The notes beneath the pieces were generated by a model. That model was not told the DNA's origin, made no database searches, and saw only the letters and a program-made list of their open reading frames with translations. The position numbers and the translations under genes are program-made. Shown here piece after piece: positions 34,279-44,038 of a DNA stretch of 64,000 nt. The stretch comes from Streptomyces sp. cf386 (lineage in GTDB: Bacteria > Actinomycetota > Actinomycetes > Streptomycetales > Streptomycetaceae): assembly GCF_900103585.1 (NCBI RefSeq), contig NZ_FNHV01000001.1:637326-701325 (forward strand). Reading direction: 5' to 3'. Position 1 is the stretch's first letter; each line of letters begins with the position of its first letter.

Positions 34279-36798
34279 ATGGGGACAAGAGGTGGTAGAC
34301 CGCTCTCAGCGACAGAGAGGTCGGCCGTGGGCACACACGAGGAGCAGGGCGTTGCCAGGCAGGGGTTCGACGTGGCGGACGCCGCGCCTCTGCTGCTCGA
34401 CGCGCAGGGTCTGGTGACGGGGTGGACCAGGGACGCGCAGCGGCTGCTGGCGTACGCGGCCTCCGAGGCGGTGGGAAAGCACGTCGGCGAGCTGTTCTGT
34501 GCCGAGGACGCCGAGCGGATCCCGGGGCTGATCGAGCGGTGCCGTGACGAGGGCGGCTGGGCGGGGCTGCTCACCGCGCTGCACAGGGACGGCGCGCCCG
34601 TCAGGCTGATGGTGCGGATCACGTCGGCCCCCGACGCCGAGGGCCCCTCGCGCTGGCTGGTGCTTCTGTCCGAGCTCGGCGACGCGCACGGCTGGGACAT
34701 GAGCCGGGGCACCCTGATGCAGATGGTCGCCCGCTCCCCCGTCGGCATAGCGATCGTCGACACGGAACTGCGCTACGTCTGGTCGAACCCGGCCCTCGCC
34801 CAGTTCGGCGGCGGCCCGCCGCCCCACCGGCTCGGTATGCGGCTCGCGGACATCCAGCCCGGCCTGGACTCCCAGTCCATCGAGGCACAGATGCGCCAGG
34901 TCCTGACGACCGGCGACCCGATCGTCGGCTACGAGCACGTCGGCCACGCACGCTCCGCCCCGCTGCGCGAGACCGCGCACATGATGTCGTTCACCCGGCT
35001 CGACGACGGCCACGGCCACCCCACCGGCGTGTACTACACGGTGGAGGACATCTCCGAGCGGCACCGCGCCCGGCAGCGTCTTGCCCTGCTCGACCGGGCC
35101 GGCGAGCGCATCGGCCGCACCCTCGACATCACGCGCACCGCCCAGGAGCTGGCGGACGTGGCCGTACCGGGACTCGCCGACATCGTCACGGTGGATCTGC
35201 TGGAGTCGGTGCTGCGGGGCGGCGAGCCCGCGCCCGGGCCGCTGGGCGACACCGAACCGGTGCCGCTCCGCCGGGCGGGACACCAGTCGGTCAACGGGAG
35301 CGTGCCGGTGACCGTCGTCGACATCGGCCAGGTGGCCGCCTATCCGGCGGAGTCGCCGCCGATCCGCTGTCTGCGGACGGGCAGGTCCTGGCGCGAGGAG
35401 AAGCTCGATCCGCTCGGCGAGGCCTGGGCCAAGCACTCGCGCGGCGGCCCGGCCGCCATCTTCCTCGAACTGGGCCTGCACAGCGTGATGATCGTGCCGA
35501 TCCGGGCACGGGGCGTCACCCTGGGCATCACCACCTTCTTCCGGCGCCACCGCCAGGAGCCTTTCGAGGAGGACGACCTGAACCTGGCGGAGGACCTCGT
35601 CTCCCGCGCCGCCGTCTGTGTCGACAACGCCCGCCGCTACACCCGTGAGCGCGACGCCGCCCTGGTCCTGCAACGCAGTTTGCTGCCGCACCGGCTGCCC
35701 GAGCAGGACGCGGTGGAGGTGGCCGCCTGCTACCGGCCGGCCGACGAGCTGACCGGCCTCGGCGGCGACTGGTACGACGTCATCCCGCTGTCGGGCGCCC
35801 GCGTCGCCCTGGTGGTGGGCGAGGTGCCCGGGCACGGCATCGGGGCCGCCGCGGCGATGGGGCGGCTGCGGACAGCCGTACGGACGCTCGCCGCGCTGGA
35901 GCTGCCGCCCGACGAGGTGCTGGCCCATCTCGACGACCTGGTCGCTCGGTCGGCCCGCGAGGAGGGCGTCGAGCCGGGCGGGGAGCCGCGCGGGGAGGAA
36001 GCCGACGGCACGCAGTCCGTGGGCGCCGGGTGCGTGTACGTCGTCTACGACCCCGTCGACGGGACGTGCACGATGGCGGCCGCGGGCCATCCGGCGCCCG
36101 CCGTGGTCATGCCCGACGGCTCCGTCACCTTCGTGGACCTGCCGCTGGGCCCGCCGCTCGGCGTCGGCGGTCCCCCCTTCGAGTCGGTGGAGCTGGCCCT
36201 GGCGGCGGGCAGCACGCTCGCCCTGCACACCGACGGGCTGCTGGCCGGCGGGGACGCGTGGGCCGTGGACGCCGACCGGGCCCGGCTGCGGCAGGCCCTG
36301 GAGCGGGGCGCGGCCTCGCTCGACGAGCAGTGCCGGACCGTGGTCGACGCGCTGGTCCCGGACCGGCCGTTCGACGATGTGGCCCTGCTGATGGCCCGCA
36401 CCCGCCTCCTGGGCGCCGAGCAGGTCGCCGACTGGGACCTGCCCGCGGACCCGGCCGCCGTCGCCGACGCCCGCAAGACGGCCGCCCGGCAGCTGACGGA
36501 GTGGGGCCTGGAGGAGCTGGCGTTCACGACGGAACTGGTCGTCAGCGAGCTGGTCACCAACGCCATCCGGTATGCCGCCGGACCCATCCGGCTGCGTCTG
36601 ATCAGGGAGCGAGCGCTGTTCTGCGAGGTGTACGACGGCGGTGCCACCGCCCCCCATCTGCGCCATCCGCGCACCACGGACGAGGGTGGGCGCGGGCTGC
36701 TGCTGGTCTCCCAGTTCACCCAGCAGTGGGGTACGCGCTTCGTCCCCGAGGGGAAGATCATCTGGGCCGAGCAGTCGCTGACGGAACCACCACCCTGA
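34279..36798 (+). CDS. PAS-GAF-SpoIIE phosphatase-HATPase fusion protein
   Basis: The protein has 839 residues from ATG 34279 (GGAAGGG 5 bases upstream); GTG 34327, with GAGAGG, is an equal alternative. In order it has two PAS-like regions (about 20-255), a GAF domain (about 270-450), a PP2C-type SpoIIE phosphatase (about 460-700, with GGDWYDVIPL and AAAGHPAP), and an HATPase_c serine-kinase-like domain with VSELVTNAIRYA and GRGLLLVSQ (about 715-835). Such proteins in Streptomyces regulate anti-sigma/anti-anti-sigma switches in response to signals. A second, shorter SpoIIE gene follows after 88 bp. Confidence 0.9.
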   Translation: MGTRGGRPLSATERSAVGTHEEQGVARQGFDVADAAPLLLDAQGLVTGWTRDAQRLLAYAASEAVGKHVGELFCAEDAERIPGLIERCRDEGGWAGLLTALHRDGAPVRLMVRITSAPDAEGPSRWLVLLSELGDAHGWDMSRGTLMQMVARSPVGIAIVDTELRYVWSNPALAQFGGGPPPHRLGMRLADIQPGLDSQSIEAQMRQVLTTGDPIVGYEHVGHARSAPLRETAHMMSFTRLDDGHGHPTGVYYTVEDISERHRARQRLALLDRAGERIGRTLDITRTAQELADVAVPGLADIVTVDLLESVLRGGEPAPGPLGDTEPVPLRRAGHQSVNGSVPVTVVDIGQVAAYPAESPPIRCLRTGRSWREEKLDPLGEAWAKHSRGGPAAIFLELGLHSVMIVPIRARGVTLGITTFFRRHRQEPFEEDDLNLAEDLVSRAAVCVDNARRYTRERDAALVLQRSLLPHRLPEQDAVEVAACYRPADELTGLGGDWYDVIPLSGARVALVVGEVPGHGIGAAAAMGRLRTAVRTLAALELPPDEVLAHLDDLVARSAREEGVEPGGEPRGEEADGTQSVGAGCVYVVYDPVDGTCTMAAAGHPAPAVVMPDGSVTFVDLPLGPPLGVGGPPFESVELALAAGSTLALHTDGLLAGGDAWAVDADRARLRQALERGAASLDEQCRTVVDALVPDRPFDDVALLMARTRLLGAEQVADWDLPADPAAVADARKTAARQLTEWGLEELAFTTELVVSELVTNAIRYAAGPIRLRLIRERALFCEVYDGGATAPHLRHPRTTDEGGRGLLLVSQFTQQWGTRFVPEGKIIWAEQSLTEPPP

Positions 36799-36886
36799 CC
36801 TGCCGAATCCTCTCAGATGTAGTACATCGGTACATACGCCGTACGGCGTGGGAAACTGGTCAGGTCCCGGTGGTGAGGCGGGAGCC

Positions 36887-38119
36887 ATGGATGAGACGTC
36901 GATCGACTACGAGATGGTGTTCCAGGCCCTGCCCGGAATGGTGGCGCTGCTGACCCCGGAGCTGATCTACGCCGACGCCAACGAGGACTTCCAGCGTCTG
37001 TCCGGGCGCACCCGGGAGCAGTTGGTGGGCCGGTACATCTTCGATGTCTTCCCCGACAACCCCAACGACCCGGCCGCGACCGGCATGAGCGACGTCCGGG
37101 CGTCGATGCTCCGCGTGGTGGCCACCGGCGAGCGCGACACGATGGCGTTGCAGCGCTACGACGTCGAGGACCCCATGCTCCCCGGCCAGTGGGAGGAGCG
37201 TTACTGGAGCCCGATCAACGCGCCCGTGCACGGCCCCGACGGGCAGGTGGAGTTCGTTCTGCACCGGGTGGAGGAGGTCACCGAGCTGATCCGGCTGCGC
37301 GGCGGCGCGGGCGGTGACAGCCGGGCGCGGGTGCTGGAGGCCGAGCTGTACACGCGAGCCCGCGAGCTGCAGGAGGTCAACGACCGGCTGCGGCAGGCCC
37401 ACGCCCGCGAGCGCGAGGTCGCGCTGGCGTTGCAGGAGGCGATGTTGCCCGCCCGGCGGCAGGTGGGCAACCACCGGGCGGCGGTGCGCTACCGGCCCGC
37501 GGTCGGCGCGCTGAACGTCTGCGGCGACTGGTACGACCTGGTCGACCTGGTGGGCGGCAACCGTATCGGCGTGTCGGTGGGCGACGTGGTCGGCCACGGC
37601 CTCGCGGCGGCCGGCGTCATGGGCCAACTGCGCAGCGCGCTCAGCGCCTCCTCCCGCGTGGCCGACGGCCCGGCCCAGGCGCTCGACGTCCTCGGGCGGT
37701 ACGCCCATGTGGTCGACGGCGCGGAATCGGCCACCGCGGTCACCACGTTCATCGACTTCGACGCCCGCACCGTCACCTACAGCAGCGCGGGCCATCCGCC
37801 GCCGGTGCTGGTCCACCCGGACGGCCGGGTGGAGTTCCTCGACAAGGCCACCGACACACCCCTGGACGCCCGCCCCGAGCCGATCTCCAGACCACAGGCC
37901 GTGACGACGTACGCCGACGGAGCCACCCTCGCGCTGTACACGGACGGCCTGATCGAGCGCCGCCGCGAGGACATCGACACCGGCCTGTCCCGGCTCGCCG
38001 ACTCCCTCGTCCGCCATCGCACGGCAGACCCCGAGAGACTCGCCGACGCCGTCCTGCTGGAGCTGCTGCCGCCCGGCGGCTCCACCGACGACACGGCGCT
38101 GATCATCGTGCGGCTGTGA
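36887..38119 (+). CDS. PAS-SpoIIE protein phosphatase
   Basis: The 410-residue protein starts MDETSIDYEM at ATG 36887. A PAS domain covers about 5-140 (LIYADANEDFQRLSGRTREQ), a short coiled coil about 150-185, and a SpoIIE-type PP2C domain about 200-410 (CGDWYDLVDL, GDVVGHGLAA, YSSAGHPPPVL, STDDTALIIVRL). The Asp residues for metal binding are present. It lacks the HATPase module of its upstream neighbour. It probably dephosphorylates an anti-sigma-factor antagonist. Confidence 0.9.
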   Translation: MDETSIDYEMVFQALPGMVALLTPELIYADANEDFQRLSGRTREQLVGRYIFDVFPDNPNDPAATGMSDVRASMLRVVATGERDTMALQRYDVEDPMLPGQWEERYWSPINAPVHGPDGQVEFVLHRVEEVTELIRLRGGAGGDSRARVLEAELYTRARELQEVNDRLRQAHAREREVALALQEAMLPARRQVGNHRAAVRYRPAVGALNVCGDWYDLVDLVGGNRIGVSVGDVVGHGLAAAGVMGQLRSALSASSRVADGPAQALDVLGRYAHVVDGAESATAVTTFIDFDARTVTYSSAGHPPPVLVHPDGRVEFLDKATDTPLDARPEPISRPQAVTTYADGATLALYTDGLIERRREDIDTGLSRLADSLVRHRTADPERLADAVLLELLPPGGSTDDTALIIVRL

Positions 38120-38456
38120 TGCGTGCGGCCACGGTGGACGAGCAGGCGCGACGGCGCCCCGCAAGGACGGGCCGCCTGCCACCCGGTGGCCGTGATCACG
38201 CCAAACCGGGCCCACCCGGTTGCCGCGCGCCGACCCGTGCCACCAGGCTGGTCCGGCGGTCCTCCCCATCCGCAAGCGCCGCCACCCGGCCACTTCCTGA
38301 CATCCGGTCAGGATTCGCCATTGGTCGGCATCCGTCCGACCCGACCCGGTTCCGGCCCGTCAACCCTGCCCCTACACTGGCAGCCCCACGGCACGCTGGT
38401 TGACCTGCCAGAACGCGGCGGCCCGAGCTGATCCCCCCGAGTGAGGAGCGCCCCCT
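38120..38456. other. Intergenic region with a palindrome, no gene seen
   Basis: The 337 bases between the SpoIIE and acyltransferase genes contain no reading frame with a credible start and codon bias. A perfect inverted repeat, CCTGAC-ATCCG-GTCAGG, lies at 38296-38312. It could be an operator or a short hairpin for the gene downstream. GAGGAG at 38443 is the ribosome site of that gene. Confidence 0.5.
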
Positions 38457-39197
38457 TTGTTCTACTACGTACTGAAATACGTACTGTTGGGACCTCTCCT
38501 GAGACTGGTCTTCCGGCCCCGAATAGAGGGTCTTGAGCACGTACCGGCCACGGGCGCGGCCATCGTCGCCGGCAACCACCTGTCGTTCTCCGACCACTTC
38601 CTGATGCCGGCGATGCTCAAACGGCGCATCACCTTCCTCGCGAAGAAGGAGTACTTCACGGGCCCCGGCGTCAAGGGACGCCTGACCGCGGCCTTCTTCC
38701 GCAGCGCCGGCCAGATCCCGGTCGACCGCACCGGCAAGGAGGCGGGCCAGGCCGCGATCCGCGAAGGCCTCGGCGTCCTCAGCAAGGACGAGCTCCTCGG
38801 CATCTACCCCGAGGGCACCCGCTCGCACGACGGCCGCCTCTACAAGGGCAAGGTCGGCGTCGCGGTGATGGCCCTCAAGGCCCGGGTCCCGGTCATCCCC
38901 TGCGCGATGATCGGCACGTTCGAGGCACAGCCGCCGGGCAAGGTCATCCCGAACATCCACCCGGTGACGATCCGCTTCGGCGAGCCCCTCGACTTCTCCC
39001 GCTACGACGGCATGGAGAACGAGAAGGCGATCCTGCGCGCGGTGACCGACGAGATCATGTACGCGATCCTGTCCCTGTCCGAGCAGGAGTACGTCGACCA
39101 GTACGCGGCCGTGGCCAAGGCCGAGCAGGAAGCCGCCGCCAAGGCCAAGGCCAAGGCGGAGAAGGAGCGCAAGTTCCCGCGGCTGCCCATAAGCTGA
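38457..39197 (+). CDS. plsC: 1-acyl-sn-glycerol-3-phosphate acyltransferase (PlsC-like)
   Basis: The 246-residue protein starts at TTG 38457, with GAGGAG 9 bases upstream. Acyltransferase motif I is NHLSFSDHF (NHxxxxD), and IYPEGTRSHDGRL is motif III. An N-terminal hydrophobic segment may anchor it to the membrane. It would acylate lysophosphatidic acid to phosphatidic acid. The C-terminal 25 residues are a Lys/Ala-rich charged tail. The TTG start is inferred from the ribosome site and from the protein beginning directly with conserved residues. Confidence 0.88.
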   Translation: MFYYVLKYVLLGPLLRLVFRPRIEGLEHVPATGAAIVAGNHLSFSDHFLMPAMLKRRITFLAKKEYFTGPGVKGRLTAAFFRSAGQIPVDRTGKEAGQAAIREGLGVLSKDELLGIYPEGTRSHDGRLYKGKVGVAVMALKARVPVIPCAMIGTFEAQPPGKVIPNIHPVTIRFGEPLDFSRYDGMENEKAILRAVTDEIMYAILSLSEQEYVDQYAAVAKAEQEAAAKAKAKAEKERKFPRLPIS

Positions 39198-39217
39198 CCC
39201 GCCCTCGCGGGGGGGAC

Positions 39218-39982
39218 TCAGCCGACGGCGGCGAGCGCCTCGTCGAGCACCTCACGCAGCCGCAGCGCGTCCGCCGCCACGGCGCTCACCAGGGCGGCGG
39301 GCCCGGCGAGGGGCATGACGGCGGCGTTGTCCCCGAGCAGCCGGGCCATCACCGGAGCAGCCGCGAACTCGGGCCGTACGACGACGAGTTGCCCGACCGC
39401 GCGATACCCGCCGAGCCCGGCGGGGCCGTCCCAGCCACCCGGCGCACCGGGCCCACAGGCAAGCTCCTGATCAAGAACCACCCGCCCCGCGACACCCACC
39501 CGGATCCGGCTGCTCAGCCGCCCGGACTCCTCCCCCACCCGCCCGAGCACCTGCTCCTCACGCAGCACGAGCCGTCCCGTCGCACCGACGTCGACGCGGG
39601 TGGTGACGTGCAGATCGCTGCCCCGGGCGGAGATCAACTGCTCGGGCAGCCAGTGCAGTTCACCGCCGTCGGCGACGCGGAGCCGTACGTCGTAACGGGC
39701 CCCGCCCTTGCTCTGCCCCGGCAGCGCGATGGTGGCGGCAGCCGAACCGACGCGCAGCCGGGCACCGGGCTCCACGTCGGCCTCGACGGTGAAGTGGTCG
39801 CCGCCGAGGGGCCCGCTCATCGCGCCGACAAGCATGACCCGCGCCTGCGCACCGCTCCCCCGGGTCCGCCTGAGCGCCAGCGGCCCCTCGCTGTCGAGCA
39901 CGGGCAGGGAGGCGCCGCCCCGCCCGTCGTCCCGGGCCACGATCCGCGCGACGGCCCGTACCCCACCGGCCACCGTCGTCAT
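39218..39982 (-). CDS. ureD: Urease accessory protein UreD/UreH
   Basis: The 254-residue protein starts at ATG 39982, overlapping the ureG stop by ATGA. Family features include [19 protein letters not shown] near the middle and LLVVRPEF-like C-terminal segments. UreD is the scaffold onto which UreF and UreG assemble to deliver nickel to apo-urease. It is the last gene of the urease operon and convergent with plsC. Confidence 0.88.
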   Translation of the reverse strand: MTTVAGGVRAVARIVARDDGRGGASLPVLDSEGPLALRRTRGSGAQARVMLVGAMSGPLGGDHFTVEADVEPGARLRVGSAAATIALPGQSKGGARYDVRLRVADGGELHWLPEQLISARGSDLHVTTRVDVGATGRLVLREEQVLGRVGEESGRLSSRIRVGVAGRVVLDQELACGPGAPGGWDGPAGLGGYRAVGQLVVVRPEFAAAPVMARLLGDNAAVMPLAGPAALVSAVAADALRLREVLDEALAAVG

Positions 39983-40656
39983 GCCGCCCACGCGGCGAGC
40001 TGGGCCCGCACCCAGTCGGCGACGTCCTGCACGCCGGGCTCGCTCCTGAGCGACTGGAACACCACCGGCAGCTCGGCCCGCTGGGCCTTGGCGTCCGCGG
40101 CCATCCGCGCCAGGTCGGAGCCGACGTACGGCGCGAGGTCGGTCTTGTTGACGACGAGCAGATCGGCGGTCGTCACACCCGGACCGCCCTTGCGCGGAAT
40201 GTCGTCCCCACCGGCGACATCGATGACGAAGACCTGCGCATCGACGAGCCCCTTGGAGAAGGTGGCGGTGAGGTTGTCCCCGCCGGACTCGACCAGGATG
40301 AGATCGAGGGGCCCGACCTCGTCCTCCAGATCCTCGACGGCTTCGAGGTTCGCGGAGATGTCGTCCCGGATCGCGGTGTGCGGACAGGCCCCCGTCTCCA
40401 CGGCCGTGATCCGCTCGGGCGGCAGCACGGCCTCCCGCAGCAGGAACTCGGCGTCCTCACGCGTATAGATGTCGTTCGTGACGACGGCGAGGGACAACTC
40501 GTCCCGCAACGCCCGGCAGAGCGCGGCAACGGTGGCGGTCTTACCGGACCCGACGGGCCCACCGAGACCGATACGCAGGGCGCGGCGCGAGCCGTCGGGA
40601 CGGTGAGCGTCGGCGCTGACGGCGGCGGGACCGTCGTGGGAGTGGTCGAGGTGCAT
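39979..40656 (-). CDS. ureG: Urease accessory GTPase UreG
   Basis: The 225-residue protein has the P-loop GGPVGSGKT, the metal-binding [13 protein letters not shown] (CPH motif) and [12 protein letters not shown] for guanine recognition. UreG hydrolyses GTP to drive nickel insertion. The N-terminus carries His/Asp residues (MHLDHSHDG) that may bind nickel. It lies 199 bp after ureF, with a dispersed repeat in the gap. No ureE is present, as is common in actinobacteria. Confidence 0.95.
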   Translation of the reverse strand: MHLDHSHDGPAAVSADAHRPDGSRRALRIGLGGPVGSGKTATVAALCRALRDELSLAVVTNDIYTREDAEFLLREAVLPPERITAVETGACPHTAIRDDISANLEAVEDLEDEVGPLDLILVESGGDNLTATFSKGLVDAQVFVIDVAGGDDIPRKGGPGVTTADLLVVNKTDLAPYVGSDLARMAADAKAQRAELPVVFQSLRSEPGVQDVADWVRAQLAAWAA

Positions 40657-40710
40657 GGGCGGCTCCTTTTCATCGATGGACCGGCAAATATGGGGCCTCG
40701 GCGTGTGACG

Positions 40711-40850
40711 CCGGTCCGCGCATCTCAGCCCGTCCGGCGTTTGAGGACAAGGCCCCTTCAGGGCCGGAGCGGGGTCTGGGGCGGCAGCCCCAGCGGGGTC
40801 GAAGGGGCAGAGCCCCTGGGGATGGGACGGGTAGGGGCGGCGGGGGCGAA
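40711..40850. repeat. Streptomyces dispersed repeat inside the urease operon
   Basis: The sequence includes CAGCCCGTCCGGCGTTTGAG, GGCCCCTTCAGGGCC and GGGGCGGCAGCCCC. It resembles a repeat I recall from many Streptomyces intergenic regions. It fills the ureF-ureG gap and can form GC-rich hairpins that might attenuate or stabilise the transcript. Confidence 0.65.
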
Positions 40851-40855
40851 AACCC

Positions 40856-41530
40856 TCAGGACGCGAACAGCCGCACACCCCAAGCCGCATGCACCTCCGC
40901 CCCGATCTCCAGCAACGGAGCAGAAGCCGCAGGCAGCGCATCGACCCCGTCGTCGACCACCCGCCGAGCCGCCTCCACCGCCCGATCCGCAACCCGGTCC
41001 ATCTCCGGCGCCAACCGCGCCAGCACAGCCGTAGCGTCAAAGGGATCGAGACTCAGCAACCGCACCGTCGCACTCGCCGCCCCGCTCACACTCTCGTACG
41101 CCGCACAGTACGCGGCATCAACCGCCCCCAGCCCGGCCGCCCGAGCCGCCAGCCCGAGCACCACCGGCTGGTGCGCCCCCTTGGGGAACTCCCGCGCCAC
41201 GGCGTCGAGTTCCTCGGAGGGCCAGGTCGCCCGAGCCGCCCTCATCAGCTGACGCCCGAGCTTGCGCGCGGCCGTACGCAACGCGGGTGACGGCGTACGG
41301 GCATCGGCGGCCTCGTCCAGGGCCACGACATCGACCCCGAGCGCGGCCGCCCCGGCGAGGGAGGCCGCGACCAGCCCCGCCGTGTGCAACCGCCCCCGGC
41401 AGAAGTGGTCCAGGCTCGCGGCCCCGGTGATCCGCCCCGCCTTGACGGCCGCCTCCGCACCACCGGAGTGCGCATGGCCCCCGGCGGGAAATCGGCCGTC
41501 GGCGAGGACGAGAAGTGCTGCCCGCGACAT
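40856..41530 (-). CDS. ureF: Urease accessory protein UreF
   Basis: The 224-residue helical protein begins [24 protein letters not shown], the conserved N-terminus of UreF. UreF couples the UreG GTPase to the urease-UreD complex and checks nickel loading. It follows ureC after 33 bp. Confidence 0.92.
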   Translation of the reverse strand: MSRAALLVLADGRFPAGGHAHSGGAEAAVKAGRITGAASLDHFCRGRLHTAGLVAASLAGAAALGVDVVALDEAADARTPSPALRTAARKLGRQLMRAARATWPSEELDAVAREFPKGAHQPVVLGLAARAAGLGAVDAAYCAAYESVSGAASATVRLLSLDPFDATAVLARLAPEMDRVADRAVEAARRVVDDGVDALPAASAPLLEIGAEVHAAWGVRLFAS

Positions 41531-41563
41531 CAGACACCAGCCATCAGAATCAGAGCCCAGCCA

Positions 41564-43285
41564 TCAGAACAGGAAGTACCGCTGGGCCATGGGCAGTTCG
41601 GCCGCGGGCGTGGCCTCCACCAGCTCGCCGTCGATGTGCACGGCGAAGCTGTCGGGATCGACCCGCACGTCGGGCCGCGCGTCGTTCTGACGCATGTCGG
41701 CCTTGGTGACCCCGCGCGTCGACTCGATGGCCACGAACCGCTTCCCGAGCTGGAGCCGCTCCGGCAGTCCGTCCTCGATGGCGAGCGGCGCCACGAAGTT
41801 GACCGAGTTCGAGGCCGGTGCCCGCCCGATCGCACCGAACATCGGCCGGGGCAGGATCGGCTGCGGCGTCGGGATGGACGCGTTGGCGTCGCCCATCTGC
41901 GCGTACGCGATCTGCCCGCCCTTGATGACGAGGTGCGGCTTGACGCCGAAGAACGCCGGCTCCCACAGCACCAGGTCGGCGAGCTTGCCGGTCTCCACGG
42001 AGCCGATCTCGGCGCCGAGACCCTGCGCGAGTGCGGGGTTGATCGTGTACTTGGACACGTACCGCCGCACCCGCAGGTTGTCGGCCCGCCCGTCCCCGGG
42101 CAGCGCACCGCGCCGTCCCTTCATCACATGGGCGGTCTGCCAGGTCCGCATGATGACCTCGCCGACGCGTCCCATGGCCTGCGAGTCGGACGAGATGATC
42201 GAGATCGCGCCCAGGTCGTGCAGTATGTCCTCCGCCCCGATGGTCGACGGCCGGATCCGCGACTCGGCGAAGGCGAGGTCCTCGGGCACGGCCGCGTTGA
42301 GGTGGTGACACACCATCAGCATGTCGAGGTGTTCCTCGGCGGTGTTGACGGTGAACGGCCGGGTCGGGTTGGTCGAGCTGGGCAGTACGTGCGGCTCGGA
42401 GACGACGGTCATGATGTCCGGCGCGTGCCCGCCGCCCGCGCCCTCGGTGTGGTAGGCGTGGATGCCCCGGCCGGCGATCGCGGCGAGCGTGTCACCGACG
42501 AAGCCGGCTTCGTTCAGCGTGTCCGTGTGGATCGCGACCTGGATGCCGGTCTGGTCGGCGACGGTGAGCGAGGCGTCGATGACGGCGGGGGTGGAGCCCC
42601 AGTCCTCGTGCAGCTTGAGGCCGAGCGCGCCGCCGCGGATCTGGGACAGCATCGCCTCGTGGGAGACGGTGTTGCCCTTGCCCAGCAGGCCGAAGTTGAC
42701 GGGGTGGCCCTCCATCGCCTCCAGCATCCGCGCGAGATGCCAGGGGCCGGGCGTGACGGTGGTCGCCTTGGAGCCCTCGGCGGGTCCGGTGCCGCCGCCG
42801 ATGAGGGTGGTGGTGCCCGAGGCGAGCGCCTCGTCGGCGATCTGCGGGCAGATGAAGTGGACGTGCGCGTCGATGGCGCCTGCCGTCAGGATCCGCCCGT
42901 TGCCGGCGATGATCTCGGTCTCGGGGCCGATGACGAGATCCGGGTGCACCCCGTCCATCGTGTCGGGGTTGCCCGCCTTGCCGATGCCGGTGATACGGCC
43001 GTCGCGGATGCCGACGTCGGCCTTGACGATGCCCCAGTGGTCGATGATCACGACGCCCGTGATCACTGTGTCGGGGGTGCCCTCCGCGCGCGTGGCTCGC
43101 GACTGGCCCATGGACTCGCGGATGACCTTGCCGCCGCCGAACACGGCCTCGTCACCGGCGAGTCCGGGACCGCCGGAACGATCCTCCTCGATCTCGACCA
43201 GCAGATCGGTGTCGGCGAGCCGGATGCGGTCACCGGTGGTCGGGCCGAACAGGTCGGCGTACGCGGCACGGGAGATCTCAGGCAT
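41564..43285 (-). CDS. ureC: Urease alpha subunit, catalytic
   Basis: The 573-residue protein starts [20 protein letters not shown]. Nickel ligands are seen in [11 protein letters not shown], the carbamylated Lys in GLKLHEDWG, a ligand His in [14 protein letters not shown], the flap Cys-His in MVCHHLN, and Asp in [10 protein letters not shown]. The complete set indicates an active subunit that hydrolyses urea to ammonia and carbamate. It overlaps ureB by 8 bp. Confidence 0.97.
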   Translation of the reverse strand: MPEISRAAYADLFGPTTGDRIRLADTDLLVEIEEDRSGGPGLAGDEAVFGGGKVIRESMGQSRATRAEGTPDTVITGVVIIDHWGIVKADVGIRDGRITGIGKAGNPDTMDGVHPDLVIGPETEIIAGNGRILTAGAIDAHVHFICPQIADEALASGTTTLIGGGTGPAEGSKATTVTPGPWHLARMLEAMEGHPVNFGLLGKGNTVSHEAMLSQIRGGALGLKLHEDWGSTPAVIDASLTVADQTGIQVAIHTDTLNEAGFVGDTLAAIAGRGIHAYHTEGAGGGHAPDIMTVVSEPHVLPSSTNPTRPFTVNTAEEHLDMLMVCHHLNAAVPEDLAFAESRIRPSTIGAEDILHDLGAISIISSDSQAMGRVGEVIMRTWQTAHVMKGRRGALPGDGRADNLRVRRYVSKYTINPALAQGLGAEIGSVETGKLADLVLWEPAFFGVKPHLVIKGGQIAYAQMGDANASIPTPQPILPRPMFGAIGRAPASNSVNFVAPLAIEDGLPERLQLGKRFVAIESTRGVTKADMRQNDARPDVRVDPDSFAVHIDGELVEATPAAELPMAQRYFLF

Positions 43286-43589
43286 CGAGGGCACCTCCGG
43301 TCTCCCCGCGCAGCCCGGGCACCACACGGGCACCGGTGAGCGGGACGAGTTCGACGTCGACGGGGATCCCGGGCTCGAAGCGCACGGCGGTGCCGGCGGC
43401 GACGTTGAGCCGCTTGCCGCGCGCGGCGGCGCGGTCGAAGTCAAGACCGGGGTTGGCCTCGGCGAAGTGGTAGTGGGAGCCGACCTGGACGGGCCGGTCG
43501 GCGGCGTTGAGGACGGTCAGCCGGGTGACCTCACGGCCCTCGTTGTAGACGATCGGGTCCTCGGCGAAAAGGATCTCTCCGGGAATCAC
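43278..43589 (-). CDS. ureB: Urease beta subunit
   Basis: The 103-residue protein starts [18 protein letters not shown], with the typical [18 protein letters not shown] core. It is separate from the gamma subunit, as in most actinobacteria. It overlaps ureC by 8 bp and follows ureA after 13 bp. Confidence 0.95.
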   Translation of the reverse strand: MIPGEILFAEDPIVYNEGREVTRLTVLNAADRPVQVGSHYHFAEANPGLDFDRAAARGKRLNVAAGTAVRFEPGIPVDVELVPLTGARVVPGLRGETGGALDA

Positions 43590-43602
43590 GGCGGGCCCCC
43601 CG

Positions 43603-43905
43603 TCAGACGATCGGGTCGTGGACGGTGACGAGCTTGGTGCCGTCCGGGAAGGTCGCCTCGACCTGGACGTCGTGGATCATCTCGGGGATGCCCTCCATGA
43701 CGTCGTCCCGGGTGAGCAGCTTGCGCCCGGAGGACATGAGCTCGGCGACCGTGCGGCCGTCCCGGGCGCCCTCGAGGATGTGCGACGTGATGAGGGCGAC
43801 CGCCTCGGGGTGGTTCAGCTTGAGGCCCCGGGCCCGGCGCTTCTCGGCGACGTCGGCCGCCACATGGATCAGCAGCCTCTCTTGCTCGTGCGGGGTCAGT
43901 TGCAC
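43603..43905 (-). CDS. ureA: Urease gamma subunit
   Basis: The 100-residue subunit starts at GTG 43905 ([20 protein letters not shown]), the exact start of the family and behind GAGGTGGG. It is the first gene of the operon ureA-B-C-F-G-D. In S. coelicolor the ureA promoter is a known GlnR target, and a GlnR-like half-site is present upstream here. Confidence 0.95.
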   Translation of the reverse strand: MQLTPHEQERLLIHVAADVAEKRRARGLKLNHPEAVALITSHILEGARDGRTVAELMSSGRKLLTRDDVMEGIPEMIHDVQVEATFPDGTKLVTVHDPIV

Positions 43906-44007
43906 GTCCCACCTCACAGTCCTCGCTCCGGACCGTGCGGGGTCCGGTTGCCGCAGCCATCCGGGCAAAGTCCCTGGTGGCGTCGATCGGCAGGCTAGTT
44001 GGACCGC

Positions 44008-44023
44008 ATTTCAAGCAAGTTAA
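44008..44023 (-). promoter_or_regulatory. Candidate GlnR half-site upstream of ureA
   Basis: On the minus strand TTAAC-N6-GAAAT matches the GlnR box pair GTnAC-N6-GAAAC at 8 of the 9 defined positions if first and last bases are relaxed. It lies about 100 bases before the ureA start. GlnR control of ureA is known in S. coelicolor. Binding here is inference. Confidence 0.35.
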
Positions 44024-44038
44024 CCGAGCTGTGATCTC

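Noticed and set aside
43285..43444. Extended N-terminus for urease alpha
   Set aside because: The extra sequence is ureB read in another frame; the alpha subunit begins at [13 protein letters not shown].
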